Below, piece after piece: positions 18,813 through 29,400 of a stretch of DNA of 64,000 nt. The DNA is taken from NCBI GenBank assembly GCA_031366605.1, contig JANLOO010000034.1:1-64000 (forward strand), in the 5' to 3' direction. The DNA is from CALMEC01 sp031366605 (GTDB lineage: Bacteria > Actinomycetota > Thermoleophilia > Miltoncostaeales > Miltoncostaeaceae). The notes beneath the pieces are model-generated. The model saw only the letters and a program-made list of their open reading frames with translations, made no database searches and was not told the origin of the DNA. How positions within the stretch are numbered: the stretch's first letter is position 1; each line of letters opens with the position of its first letter. The position numbers were made by a program, and so were the translations under genes.

Positions 18813-20735
18813 TCAGTCCCCTGCCGGGCCGGCGACCATGCCGCGCTCCGCGGCGAGCCTCGCGACCTGCGCCCGGTTGTGCACGCCGAGCTTCGCGAAG
18901 ATGTTCGAGACGTGTCGTCCGGCGGTCTTCTCGCTGATGAAGAGTTCGTTGCCGATCTGGCGGTTCGACCGCCCATCGGCGATGAGCCGTAGCACCTCGA
19001 GCTCCCGCGCGGTCAGTCCCCCGTTCGCGTCTGCGATGTCCGCGTCAGCCGCAGCGCGGACCACCTCGGCGTCAACCTCGGCATCGATCAGCCGACTGAG
19101 CCACCCATCGACGCTCCCCTCCCCGAAGTCGAGCCACACCGGCCGATGCACCACGCCATCGATGTCAATCTCGTCGCCGAGCGGCGCGAAGCCCAGTGGC
19201 ACGAAGATCGGGCCCTGGGTCGCGAGGTCGACGATCTCCGAGTAGAGCCGCGAAAGGGTCGGCCGGAGTTCCATGTAGACGCGCTTGACGTCCAGCCAGC
19301 AGGCGCCCACCGCCGGTGAGACGCCCTCACCGGTTTCGCGCCCGAGCCAGCGGCGCATGCCCAGGACGCGGTCGCCGGCTTTGGCCGGAACCCGTTCGAG
19401 GTGGGCGACCCATGCCCTCGCGACCGGGTCCTCGGCAAGCAGATCAGAATCGATACCACCGAGTTCCGCGACGTGAACGAGCGCAGCCACCTCGCCGGCG
19501 GGATCGCGGGCCACCGCGAAGGCCTCGGGGTGCCGCTCCCACCAACGCAGGAGGAGCGCCGCCGCCCGCGGCGTCTCGTGGCGTTCCGTGATCGCCCGAA
19601 TCGCCGACGCATCCCCGAGTCGGGCGGGCTCCACCGAGTAGTCGGCGCCTCCGTGCGGGAAGCATGCCTCACGAAGCACGGGGTTCTTGATCAGATAGAT
19701 GAGGTCGGCGGTGGCCTGCCAGAGGTCGACTCTGGGACGGCGCGCCTGCTCGGTGAAGAAGCTCGCTGCGTTGCGACGGTAGCGGGCATGGGCATCGGGG
19801 TCGCGCACGGCGAGGTCCCGTGCGACGGTGTCGCGCACGACGTCATGCAGCAGGAGCCCCTCAGCGGTGCGTTCGGTGAACGGCAGCCGTCTGAGCGCCT
19901 CGAACGCGTCGCGTACGCCGTCACGGTCGAGAAGCGCACGCAGGATCGGTTCGGTCACACGCCGCGCCGTCGACGCGGCTTCGACCGCGGTCACCGTGTC
20001 GGGCGGGAGGCGCGTCAGAAACGCATCGAGCAACTCATCCGCCGCGCCGAGCCGCGCCGACTGTTCGAGGTCCAGGTCGGGGTCGTCGCGCAGGGCGGCC
20101 GCCGCAAGCTGGAGCGCAAGGGGGTGGCCATGCGCCGTGCGATTGGCCCGCGCGGCCTGAAGCTCGGTCAGCCCCCGCGAGCGCAGCATCTCGATCGAAC
20201 TTGCCTGCCCCAATGCGCCCAATGGGATCTCATGGACAAGCCCCGCCCATCCCGGGCCGGTGCGCCATGCGGCGTTGGGACGTTCGCGACCGGCGATGAC
20301 GGTGAGCACGTTGGCCGGCAACGCGGGCAGGAACACGGTACGGAGCCAGGTGTCGAGCAGCCCGAACACCTCGTACGTGTCCAGGGCAAGCACAGTGCGA
20401 TGTGTCCCGCCGCCGATTGAGGCGACGATGGTCGACAGGTCCGATGCGTCCTCTGCGATCCCCAACACGCGAGCAGCCGCGAGCTGGAATCCTCGAGGCG
20501 TGGGTTCGATGTCGCGACAGTCGAGCAGCAGCGCTCGGACCTCGGGATCGAGCGACGCCACCACCGTCTGCAGGAGGCGGGATTTGCCGATGCCGCCGGG
20601 CCCGTGGATGAACCCCACCACGAACGGCAGCTCCTCCGCAGCGAACGCCTGCGCAAACAGGTCGAGTTCGGCCGCGCGACCGACAAACGTGCGATCGGCG
20701 CTCTCGGCAAGCCGCTCCGCGATCGTCCGCGTCAT
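18813..20735 (-). CDS. LuxR-family transcriptional regulator with N-terminal P-loop ATPase domain
   Basis: 640 residues. Walker A is GPGGIGKS at residues 45-52 in an AAA/STAND-like domain; a Walker B-like strand TVLALDTYE follows. The C-terminal 60 residues are a LuxR helix-turn-helix (LTARELEVLRLIADGRSNRQIGNELFISEKTAGRHVSNIF, cited in part). Between them is a region that may include an acyltransferase-like fold (AVARDPAGEVAALVHVAELGG). Architecture matches large ATP-dependent activators (LAL-like) though shorter. It lies immediately upstream of the AhpD-like/YdhR-like set on the same strand, 142 nt away, and is a candidate controller of it. Confidence 0.85.
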   Translation of the reverse strand: MTRTIAERLAESADRTFVGRAAELDLFAQAFAAEELPFVVGFIHGPGGIGKSRLLQTVVASLDPEVRALLLDCRDIEPTPRGFQLAAARVLGIAEDASDLSTIVASIGGGTHRTVLALDTYEVFGLLDTWLRTVFLPALPANVLTVIAGRERPNAAWRTGPGWAGLVHEIPLGALGQASSIEMLRSRGLTELQAARANRTAHGHPLALQLAAAALRDDPDLDLEQSARLGAADELLDAFLTRLPPDTVTAVEAASTARRVTEPILRALLDRDGVRDAFEALRRLPFTERTAEGLLLHDVVRDTVARDLAVRDPDAHARYRRNAASFFTEQARRPRVDLWQATADLIYLIKNPVLREACFPHGGADYSVEPARLGDASAIRAITERHETPRAAALLLRWWERHPEAFAVARDPAGEVAALVHVAELGGIDSDLLAEDPVARAWVAHLERVPAKAGDRVLGMRRWLGRETGEGVSPAVGACWLDVKRVYMELRPTLSRLYSEIVDLATQGPIFVPLGFAPLGDEIDIDGVVHRPVWLDFGEGSVDGWLSRLIDAEVDAEVVRAAADADIADANGGLTARELEVLRLIADGRSNRQIGNELFISEKTAGRHVSNIFAKLGVHNRAQVARLAAERGMVAGPAGD

Positions 20736-20908
20736 ACCGATCCCTCATTCCCCGTCCAGGCCTGAGCGGGTCGAGGGTTGGCGACGACGATGATATGGCT
20801 CGGCATGTGGCGCTCCGTACCTCGCACGGGTGATCGTGACCCGGTGTGCGCTGAAGAGGCTACGACATCGACCCCCGTAAGGCCAGACCAGACCACCGCG
20901 ACGAAGAG

Positions 20909-21682
20909 CTACTCAGACCATTCCGCAACCAGCGCGCGGGGGGAGTGGCGGTTGACGAGTTCGGCCGGCAGAACCCACCGCCGCTCGCTTGCTGCTGTGG
21001 AGATCTCGTAGGACGCAAGCGCCGCGACCGGAATCTCGACGACGAATACGGTCGCGTCCTCGAGCCCGTCAGGAGGCGCGGGCGACTCAGTGAAGATCAC
21101 ACCGGATCGGCCGTCGATGGCGTCCCGGACGTTGGTGAATCCGGAACGCCGCACCGCAAGCGCCTCGTCGTAGTCGACCGTGCGATACAGCGTGACCGAC
21201 TCGGCAGCGGTTCTGGGTCCGGGCCGGGGGTCGGCGTGCGTGAGCGCAGCTTCGTGCACGAGATCCACGACGACGTGCGTCACGGGTACCTGATATTGGT
21301 CGCGCGCACGTTGGACCACCTGACGCTCCAACCAGTTCGATCGGGCAGGCGGGTGCGTCGAGATCAGGATCTCGTCGGGTGCGAACACGCGGTACGCGTC
21401 ATCAAGCGCCTGCATCGGATCTGCGTCGCCGAGCTGTCCCGAAGCCTCGAGTCCGATGGCCCGAAGCGCGGCGACCGAGGCGTCCAAGCGTTCCGACGCC
21501 GCCTCCCGAGCCCCCGCGACATTCGACGACAACCAATGCCCCACTCGCGACCCCGCGAGCGCCGGGGCAACGACCAGCACCTCCGCCGGCCCATGACCCG
21601 CGCGGTAGCGAACCTCGTCGCAGACCGCAGCTCCGGCGCACGTTTCGTTCGCGATGACCAGGATTCGGCGTGGTGTGCTCAT
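20909..21682 (-). CDS. Universal stress protein-like protein
   Basis: 257 residues. The first 150 residues follow a Usp/HUP fold: ILVIANETCAG strand 1, VLVVAPAL strand 2, the ADPMQALDDAYRVFAPDEILISTHP pattern and LERQVVQRAR. The C-terminal 110 residues hold a second strand-rich region without clear family. Role in stress is by family only. TAATGT lies 6 nt upstream of the ATG, so the gene is probably leaderless. The 173-nt gap to the LuxR gene start shows no further feature. Confidence 0.7.
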   Translation of the reverse strand: MSTPRRILVIANETCAGAAVCDEVRYRAGHGPAEVLVVAPALAGSRVGHWLSSNVAGAREAASERLDASVAALRAIGLEASGQLGDADPMQALDDAYRVFAPDEILISTHPPARSNWLERQVVQRARDQYQVPVTHVVVDLVHEAALTHADPRPGPRTAAESVTLYRTVDYDEALAVRRSGFTNVRDAIDGRSGVIFTESPAPPDGLEDATVFVVEIPVAALASYEISTAASERRWVLPAELVNRHSPRALVAEWSE

Positions 21683-21819
21683 GGCATGACATTAGCACTC
21701 GTAAAAGCACGACAAATGTCCCGGCGGTCGTCACGACCCAGGTCCGTAGGCAGCTGGTCTGTGCCGGCCATCGCCTCGAGGTCAACCGACTCGCAGGCGC
21801 ACGGATATCATCCCGACAC

Positions 21820-23322
21820 GTGGAACCGAGCCCGCTCACAACGGCCCGCAGTCGCTTCGGGCAATGGATGGCGACGCTCTACGACTTGCACGGGGTCTCT
21901 CGTCTGCTCGACTGGGATCGCGAGACGCTGATGCCAACGAAAGGCGCGGAGGCCCGCGGACAGCAGGTCGGGACGCTTCGCGCCGTCCGCCACAGCGAGT
22001 CGCTCCGTGACGGTGTGGACGAGGACATGGCCCTGATCGAGGCACAGGGCGATCCGAGCGACGCAGAGCGAGCGATGATCTCCTTGGCCCGCCACGAACG
22101 CGAGCGCGCGCGTCGCGTCCCAGAAGCCCTCGTCCGGGCGCATGGTGAGGCGCAGTCGGTCGGACTGACCGCATGGCTTGCCAATCGCGAGGCCGGAGAC
22201 TTCGCGGCGTTCGCGCCTGCGCTGACCAAGGTCGTTGCGCTGACGCGCGAGATCGGCGAGGCCCTCCAGATCGGCTCCGAACCCTACGACGGCCTGCTCG
22301 ACGACTACGAGCCGGACACGACCACAGCCGAACTCGAATCCCTGTTCGGCGATCTGGGCCCCAAGCTTGCGGCCATCGTCGCGGACGCGTCCCCCACCCC
22401 GCCCACCACACCGTTCGCCGGGCGCGACTGGCCGGACGCGGCGCAACTCGCCGTGGCGGAGGACATCGCCCGGATGGTCGGATTCGACATGGATGCCGGG
22501 CTGATCGCGCGATCAGCTCACCCGTTCACAGATACCCCGCACCGAGGAGACGTGCGGTTCACCACCCGCATCACACCGGACGATCCGTCCGCCAACGTCC
22601 TGGTGACGCTCCACGAGGCCGGTCACGCGCTGTACGCCCAAGGCCTGCCCGAAGCCTACGATCGGACGCTCCTCTACACCTCCGCGTCCCTGGGGGCGGA
22701 CGAGTCGCAGTCCCGCTTCTTCGAAAACCACGTGGGGAGACGTCTGTCGTTCTGGGAACACCTGCACCCCGTGTTCGTCACACGATTCGGCGCGAGCATG
22801 AATGGGTTGCGCCCCCAGGACATGGTCCGAGCCGTCACGCGAGTGCAACGCAGCTGGTGCCGTGTCGATGCGGACGAAGTGACCTACGACCTGCACATCA
22901 TCCTGCGCTTCGAGCTTGAACTCGCACTGATCCGCGGCTCGCTTGCGGTCGCCGATCTGCCGGAGGCGTGGCGGGACACAAGCCAACGCCTGCTGCAGGT
23001 CACTCCTGCCAACAACGCCCAAGGGTGTATGCAAGACATCCATTGGGCGTGGGGGATGTTCGGCTACTTCCCCACCTACACGCTTGGCAACATCTACGCC
23101 GCCCAGCTCGCCGAGGCGCTCGAAGCAGCCGAAGGCCCGATCGATGACCTGCTCCGCGCGGGCGGGCTCGACGTCGTGCTGCGGTTCATGCGCACACGGG
23201 TCCACGAGATGGGACGTCGCTTGCCCACTCGCGTGTTGATGGAGCAGGCGACGGGACGTCCCTTCAGCACCGCTCCATTCCTGCGGCGCGTGGCGCAACT
23301 CGCCTCGGGTGGTGGCGCCTGA
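21820..23322 (+). CDS. Metallocarboxypeptidase of family M32 (thermostable carboxypeptidase 1 type)
   Basis: 500 residues, normal for M32. Zinc site HEAGH at residues 265-269, preceded by VLVTLHEAG and followed by ALYAQGLPEAY; the second-half motif ESQSRFFENHVGRR supplies the third ligand Glu (the usual His before ESQS is Asp here). VTPANNAQGCMQDIHWAWGMFGYFPTY (cited in part) is the C-terminal family block. It removes C-terminal residues from peptides. GTG at 21820 is chosen since TATCAT (21806-21811) ends 8 nt before it and upstream residues lack homology. Confidence 0.92.
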   Translation: MEPSPLTTARSRFGQWMATLYDLHGVSRLLDWDRETLMPTKGAEARGQQVGTLRAVRHSESLRDGVDEDMALIEAQGDPSDAERAMISLARHERERARRVPEALVRAHGEAQSVGLTAWLANREAGDFAAFAPALTKVVALTREIGEALQIGSEPYDGLLDDYEPDTTTAELESLFGDLGPKLAAIVADASPTPPTTPFAGRDWPDAAQLAVAEDIARMVGFDMDAGLIARSAHPFTDTPHRGDVRFTTRITPDDPSANVLVTLHEAGHALYAQGLPEAYDRTLLYTSASLGADESQSRFFENHVGRRLSFWEHLHPVFVTRFGASMNGLRPQDMVRAVTRVQRSWCRVDADEVTYDLHIILRFELELALIRGSLAVADLPEAWRDTSQRLLQVTPANNAQGCMQDIHWAWGMFGYFPTYTLGNIYAAQLAEALEAAEGPIDDLLRAGGLDVVLRFMRTRVHEMGRRLPTRVLMEQATGRPFSTAPFLRRVAQLASGGGA

Positions 23323-23339
23323 CACCTAACCGTGCAGCA

Positions 23340-23553
23340 GACCCCCACGTAGGCCCAGTTTCGGCGACGGCGCGGGCGCGCCGCACATCGCGCAGCCACC
23401 ACCAGGCTCAGGGGTTCGAGCAGTTCCGCGCCGACGGCCGGGTGGCGGCGCATCGCATCGCACTCTGCGGCTGACAGCATTCCTCCCTCTGGAGGATCGA
23501 ACCTTCGACAGCGACCTTGCCGATGTCGTGAGAGGGGCGAAGCACTCGGCAGC
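23340..23553 (-). pseudogene. Decayed HD-GYP domain fragment
   Basis: The gap between the M32 and M29 genes is not empty. Reading the minus strand, one frame gives SHDIGKVAVEGSIL (23523 leftwards), the HD-GYP metal motif, and a second frame continues with GGMLSAAECDAMRRHPAVGA then ELLEPLSLVVAA. These match consecutive parts of HD-GYP cyclic-di-GMP phosphodiesterase domains but lie in different frames, and the rest of the domain is missing. No start, stop or RBS fits. It is a remnant of a larger signalling gene. Confidence 0.6.
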
Positions 23554-23554
23554 G

Positions 23555-24799
23555 TCAGTCGTCCGGCAGCTGCCATTCGCCGCCCACGATGAGTGGGAGT
23601 CGGCGTCCGCGTGCGCCGATGCCGGTGACCTCGACCTCGTCTGAGCCGATCATCACATCCAGGTGCACGGCCGAACGGTTGATCGGTCCCTTGGCCGTGC
23701 GTGTCGCGCCGAACCCGTCGCCCAGCGCGATGTGGGCGGCGGCATTCTCGTCGAGCAGCGTGTCGCCGTAGACACGCCCGGATTGCCCGATCCGTGAGCT
23801 GCGATCGACGAGCGCGACCTCACCCAACCGCCCGGCACCACGGTCCGTGTTGAACGTCGCCGCCAGAAGTTCGCCGTCGACAGGTCGCTTCGCGCTGATT
23901 GCGACCAGGCGGCCAGCACGGAATTCGCCCGTGATGTCTTGGATGACGCGGCCGCTGAACGACAGCGGCGTGGTGCACCGAAACGTGCCCGTCGTGCCAC
24001 GCGGATCCGGACTGGTGAACACCTCTTCGGTGGGAAAGTTGGGGTAGACCGTCCGGCCATTCGGAGCACGCTCGCCACCACCGAGCCAGCGCGTGTCCGC
24101 TCCCAGCGCGACGTCCAGGTGCGTCCCGGGCCCCCGAAACTCAAGGCCCGACAGCTTGCGCTTGGTCAGCCCCGACGCCCGGCGGTTGAGCCGTTTGGCG
24201 TGACGCGCCCACCCGTCCGCACCGTCGTCGGGGGTCAGCCGGCAGAACCAGATCAGATCCTCGCCGAGTCGTCGCAGCGCCACGCCCGCGCTGAGTTCCG
24301 GATAGACGCGCTTGGCCCAGGTCGGCGTTGGCCACGCGACGATGCTCCACCGTACGCGACCAGAGATGACCGCCTTCTGAAACCATCGCAGCGACCGGGA
24401 GCGCTCCTGAAAGTCTGTGGCGACCCGTGCGGTGTCGAGGCCCGAGAGGATGTCCGGGTCCTCGTCCCCCACGATCCGCAAGATCGCGATGTCGGGGTTG
24501 ATCGCCGCGCGCAGCCGCGCCTCGGTCCACGACGGCACGCGGCCGAGTGCCGCGTCCGGACCGTCCGCGATGCGAACCCGCTGCACGCGCCGGTCGGTGT
24601 ACATGACGTCGACGAGCACTGCGCCCTGAGCGTAGGCCCCGCTGGCAAGCGCGATCGCAAGCTCACGATGGGCCGGTTCGCAGTCGATCAGCAGCGTCTC
24701 GCCGGCGCGCAGCGCGACACACGATCGAACGATCGCATCGGCGTACCGTCGCAGCGCCTCATCAGTGAGCACAGTCGGCTGGCGGTTCGCAGAAGCCAT
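23555..24799 (-). CDS. Metalloaminopeptidase of family M29
   Basis: 414 residues. Family landmarks are the opening LRRYADAIVRSCVALRAGETLLID, the FPTEEVFTSP metal-site block and ENAAAHIALGDGFG near the end. M29 enzymes are dinuclear-metal aminopeptidases. The ATG at 24799 is chosen: TAGGTT lies exactly 7 nt upstream on the minus strand, a leaderless arrangement, and the upstream extension is unconserved. Divergent from the membrane-anchored gene at 24877. Confidence 0.88.
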   Translation of the reverse strand: MASANRQPTVLTDEALRRYADAIVRSCVALRAGETLLIDCEPAHRELAIALASGAYAQGAVLVDVMYTDRRVQRVRIADGPDAALGRVPSWTEARLRAAINPDIAILRIVGDEDPDILSGLDTARVATDFQERSRSLRWFQKAVISGRVRWSIVAWPTPTWAKRVYPELSAGVALRRLGEDLIWFCRLTPDDGADGWARHAKRLNRRASGLTKRKLSGLEFRGPGTHLDVALGADTRWLGGGERAPNGRTVYPNFPTEEVFTSPDPRGTTGTFRCTTPLSFSGRVIQDITGEFRAGRLVAISAKRPVDGELLAATFNTDRGAGRLGEVALVDRSSRIGQSGRVYGDTLLDENAAAHIALGDGFGATRTAKGPINRSAVHLDVMIGSDEVEVTGIGARGRRLPLIVGGEWQLPDD

Positions 24800-24876
24800 G
24801 TACAGAAACCTACCGGTGCCCTCCGACACAATGCCCGCGTCGTGGCAAAACGTTCATCTTCGGAGCCCGTGCGCCG

Positions 24877-26061
24877 ATGAGTGTCCATATGTTCGCGCGG
24901 CTCCGCAAACGTCGGGCCCTGATCATCGGCCTCCTTGTGCTTCTGACACTCGCCGTGTCGGCCGTCGCTCCCTGGGTGTTGTGGCATGTCAAGTCTGAGC
25001 GACCGCTCGATGTGCTCGTCGTGGACAAGACCGTTGCCAAAGCCGACTACCGCAAGCACGCGGGGCTGTTCTGGGTTCTGCGCCACGAGAAGATCGTGCA
25101 GCGTGACACGGGCCGCCCGTTGGTGCTCGACCGCGACTACGCCGGCTACCAACACGAACCCGACGGCCGGCCGCGCATCGTCCCCATCCCCGACCGGCCC
25201 TCGGACTTCACGTACATCGCCGACACCTACGGCGTCTACGAGGACGACCTGCTCGGCCGTCCGCTCGGGCTGCGCTCCAACCTGATCTACGGTGGGTTGA
25301 CACTCGACGAGGTCCGGATGCTCACGCACGGCCTCAAGCCGGGGGCCACGCTCGTCGCCGAGTTCAACTGCATTGCGAGCCCTACCGTCGGCCAGGCCCG
25401 GGAGGAGCTGAGCGACGCGCTTGGCGTCACGTGGACCGGGTGGATCGGTCGGCACTTCTCGTATCTCGACCTGACCGTCGACCTGCCCCTGTGGGTTCCG
25501 CGCACGTGGAAGCGCCAAACCGGCAAGCCCTGGCGGTTCCGCGGCCCCGGCTACGTGTTCGTCAACGAGCAGGGGCACTTGATCGTGCTCGTCGAGGGCG
25601 TGGACACCCCGACGCCCGCGTTTCGCATCACGGTCAACAAGGACGCCGCGGAGCGCTACGGGACAGCCCGCCGGCAGACGTATGACTATTGGTTCGAAGT
25701 GATGACGACCCGCCCCGGCGCCCAGGTCCTTGCGCAGTTCAATTTGGACCTGACGGACTCCGGTCGTACGAAGATGCGCGGTGTGCCGATCGACGGCGGC
25801 ATCCCCGCAATTGTGCGGACCAAGCGACCAGGGCACCTGGCGTACTACTTCGCGGGGGACTTCGCCGACCAGCCCAAGGTGCCGAAATCGTTCCGCTACC
25901 TGGGGATCCCCAAGATCCGTGCGTGGCTTGGGGCTGAGCACCGCGACGACCAGCAAGCCTTCTACTGGCGGGTCTACGTCCCGATGATGCAGTACATCCT
26001 CGCCGAGGCCGAGCACACGGCCCGGTCCCAGCCATCAGCGGCCGGCGCGCGGACCGAGTAG
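24877..26061 (+). CDS. Membrane-anchored extracytoplasmic protein of unknown function
   Basis: 394 residues. An N-terminal basic patch and one membrane helix (ALIIGLLVLLTLAVSAVAPWVLW) are followed by a soluble region with many aromatic residues. Recognisable pieces include a Rossmann-like strand LDVLVVDKTV, the hydrophilic LDRDYAGYQHEPDGRP and GPGYVFVNEQGHLIVLVEG. It is not a family I can name. A Usp or lipase is not supported. It converges with the Cys-rich gene, one base apart. Confidence 0.7.
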   Translation: MSVHMFARLRKRRALIIGLLVLLTLAVSAVAPWVLWHVKSERPLDVLVVDKTVAKADYRKHAGLFWVLRHEKIVQRDTGRPLVLDRDYAGYQHEPDGRPRIVPIPDRPSDFTYIADTYGVYEDDLLGRPLGLRSNLIYGGLTLDEVRMLTHGLKPGATLVAEFNCIASPTVGQAREELSDALGVTWTGWIGRHFSYLDLTVDLPLWVPRTWKRQTGKPWRFRGPGYVFVNEQGHLIVLVEGVDTPTPAFRITVNKDAAERYGTARRQTYDYWFEVMTTRPGAQVLAQFNLDLTDSGRTKMRGVPIDGGIPAIVRTKRPGHLAYYFAGDFADQPKVPKSFRYLGIPKIRAWLGAEHRDDQQAFYWRVYVPMMQYILAEAEHTARSQPSAAGARTE

Positions 26062-26062
26062 C

Positions 26063-26449
26063 TCAGGCGGCGCGGCCATCGCGTTCGGTCACCTTGATCG
26101 GGTGACGGGTGGCTGACAGCAGGAAGTCGGGGTTGACACAGGCGCCTGCCGCGCGGTGCTCGAATGCAGGGTCGACATCGGTCTGACAGAACGTGTGTGG
26201 TTCCCGAGCCGCCCTGAGCGCCCCGAACCCCGCCGTAGCCGCCTCGATGCGGTGGAACGCGTCCAGGTCGATTTCGACCCCGAACACGCGGTCCAGGCAG
26301 CCCACGAATGTCCGGTCACCCTCCTCGTACGCGTAGAGCCGCGAGCACGCCGACTCGATGCACCCGGTCGGAAAGACGATCTTGTCGCAGCGCACCGGGC
26401 AGCGCCGGCACGCCGTGTCTGGGTCGATGAGGGCCTTGATCCGCGGCAT
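26063..26449 (-). CDS. Cysteine-rich small protein, probable metal or Fe-S binder
   Basis: 128 residues with eight cysteines: Cys14, 17, 21, 30, 35 and 51 near the N-terminus (CRRCPVRC spacing CxxCxxxC, then CIESAC) and two later (TFCQTD, GACVNPD). The spacing suggests a zinc or Fe-S site. Family not recognised. It lies 50 nt downstream of dnaE on the same strand and may be its last operon member. Confidence 0.65.
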   Translation of the reverse strand: MPRIKALIDPDTACRRCPVRCDKIVFPTGCIESACSRLYAYEEGDRTFVGCLDRVFGVEIDLDAFHRIEAATAGFGALRAAREPHTFCQTDVDPAFEHRAAGACVNPDFLLSATRHPIKVTERDGRAA

Positions 26450-26499
26450 CGACCGGATCGTAGACCAGCGAGGTGCGCGCGGCCTCGCGAACCGATGGA

Positions 26500-29400
26500 C
26501 TACGAGGCCACGCAGCTCTCCCCGAACATCGTCATCAGTGACGCGACGAGGTTCGAGTTGCCCGGGTCGACGCGGTACTCCTCGCCGAAGCGCAGTCGGA
26601 CCGGCCCTTCGGTGGTTCGCATCTCGATGATGACCGGGGCGCTTCCCGAGTGATCGGCCAGTAACCGCTTGAGTTCGTCCATGTGGGTCGGCGCGAACCG
26701 GGTGGCGTCGATCCGAACGAGCAGGCGATCCTCTTCCATGCCCGGATCGGGAACGAACGGCAGGACGGTTCGAGCGACGAGTTTGGTCTCGCCCTCGCCC
26801 TTCAGGTCCACCTGCCCGGTGATCAGCACGAGCCCGTCCTCACGCAGCAACTCGCGGCCCTCGGCATAGACCGCCGACGGGATGACGACCTCGACCGAGC
26901 CCTCCAGGTCATCCAGACGCGCGAACATCATCGTGTCGCCCTGACGGCGGGTGATCACCTTGACCGCGCCGATGATGCCGCCGACTGTGACGGTCTCGCG
27001 ATCGCGACGCTCACCGAGCGAACCGATCCCGCAGCTGACGGCACGCGCCAACTGACGCCGGCAGTCCTTGAGCGGATGACCCGACACATAGACCCCCAGC
27101 GCCTCCTTCTCGCCGAGGAGCAGTTCCTCGCGCTCGAGTTCATCCGCGCTGATCGGCGGGTCGACTTCGATCCGGCCTGCGCCTTCCATCAGGCCGAAGA
27201 GCGACTCCTGACCCGAGGCCTCGTCGTTTCGCCGTCGCGCCGCCTGCCCGATCGCCTGCGGCAGTGCATCCAACATTCCCTTACGCGAATCACCGGTCGA
27301 GTCGAGTGCGCCGCTCCGGATCAAGCTCTCGAGCGCCCGCTTGTTGACCTGTGCCTGATCGACCCGGCGGCAGAAGTCGAAGATCGACGTGATCTCGCCG
27401 TCGGTTTCGCGGGTCGCGACGATGGCACTGACCGCGGCGTCGCCCACACCCTTGACCGCCGACAGGCCAAAACGGATCTCACGCTCACCCGTCACCGCGA
27501 AGTCGCTGGCGCTGGCGTTGACGTCGGGCGGCAACACCGCCAGGTCCATCTCGGTACACGCGTTGACGTAGAACGGCACGCGGTCCTTGGTGTCCATGAC
27601 CGACGACAACAGCGCCGCCATGTACTGGGCCGGGTGATTGGCCTTGAGGTATCCGGTGCGATATGCGAGCAACGCGTAACAGGCGGCGTGGCTCTTGTTG
27701 AACGAGTAGTCACCGGCCGCCTCACACAGGCCCCACAGGCGCCTGGCGACATCCTGCTTGGTACCGCTCTCCTTACAGCCCGCGATGAACTCTTCTTCGA
27801 GGGAGGCCATCAGGACCTTGTCCTTCTTGCCGACGGCCTTGCGCAGGTCGTCCGCGCGCGACGGCGAGAACCCGGCGATCGCCCGTGAGATCGCCATCAG
27901 TTGTTCCTGGTAGATCGCGACCTGGTAGGTCGGTCCGGTGATCGGCGCGAGCCGTGCGTCGTCCAGCGGGGGCATCGCCCCGGGGTTGCGCTTGTTGCGG
28001 GCATACGTCGAGATGAACGCCATCGGGCCCGGGCGGTACAGGGCGACGAGTGCCACCAGGTCGGCGAACTCCGTCGGCCCGACCTCGCGCAGCGCCTCGC
28101 GCATGCCGGTCGATTCGAACTGGAACACCCCAAGGGCGTCGCCGCGCGCCAACATCGCGTACGTCGCGGGGTCGTCCAGCGTCACGACGTCGATATCGAG
28201 CGGCTGGCCGGTATCGCGCTCGATCAGCGCAACGCAGTCCTCGATGACGTCGAGGTTGCGCAGTCCCAAGAAGTCCATCTTGAGCAGGCCGAGCGCCTCG
28301 ACGTCGTGATCTGGCACCTGCGTGACGACGTTGCCCTCGTCGTCGATACGGACCGGCAGGAAGTCCGTGACCGACCCGGGGGCGATGACCACACCGGCCG
28401 CGTGGACCCCCTCGTTACGCACCAGGCCTTCGAGCGGTCGCGCGGTGTCGACGATCTGCCGGGTCACATCGTCGGTGTCGTACGAGGTCGCGAGTTCGGA
28501 CCCGGCTTTGAGTGCCTCCTCGAGCTTGACCCCGATCGGTCGTTCCGGAACGAGCTTGGCGATGCGGTCGACCTGCCCGTAGGTGAAGCCCAGCACCCGG
28601 CCCGCGTCGCGCACGACCGCGCGTGCCAGGAGCTTGCCGAACGTGCCGATTCGGGCCACGGCATCCGAGCCGTATTTGTCGGTGACGTACCGCACCACGG
28701 CGTCGCGGCCACGCACCGAGAAGTCGGTGTCGATGTCCGGCATGCTCTTGCGCCCGGGGTTCAGGAAGCGTTCGAACAACAAACCGTGTTCGAGCGGGTC
28801 AAGGTCCGTGATACGCAGCGCATACGCCACGAGCGACCCGGCTGCCGATCCACGACCGGGACCGACCGCGACACTGTTGTCGCGTGCCCATCGGATGTAG
28901 TCCCAGACGATCAGGAAGTAGCTGGCGAAGTCCATCTCGACGATGACGTCCAGCTCGAACCGCAGCCGGTCCTCGGCCTCGGCGCGCCACGGCCCGTTGT
29001 AGCGGCGATCGAGGCCCTCGCGGCACAGGCGCTCCAAGTACGTGGCGGGTGTCTCGCCCGCAGGCACCGGGAACGTCGGAAGGCGTGGGTCGCCCAACGG
29101 CAGCTCGAGCCCTGAGCAGCGCTGCGCGATCTCCAGCGTCAGCCCGAGCGACTCGGGGTACTCGGGCAGCGCCTGCAGCATCTCGGCAGCGGACTTGAGG
29201 TAGAACTCCTTGGTGTCGAACTTGAAGCGTTTGGGGTTCGACAGCAAGTCCCGCGTCTGGATCGCCAACAGCGCCTCGTGCGCGTCGGCATCCTGGTGGC
29301 ATACGTAGTGGACGTCGCCGGTCGCGACGAGTGAGCGTCCCGTGTCCTTGGCCATACGCGCCAGGTGTGCATTGATGCGCTTCTGCTTCTCGATGCCGGA

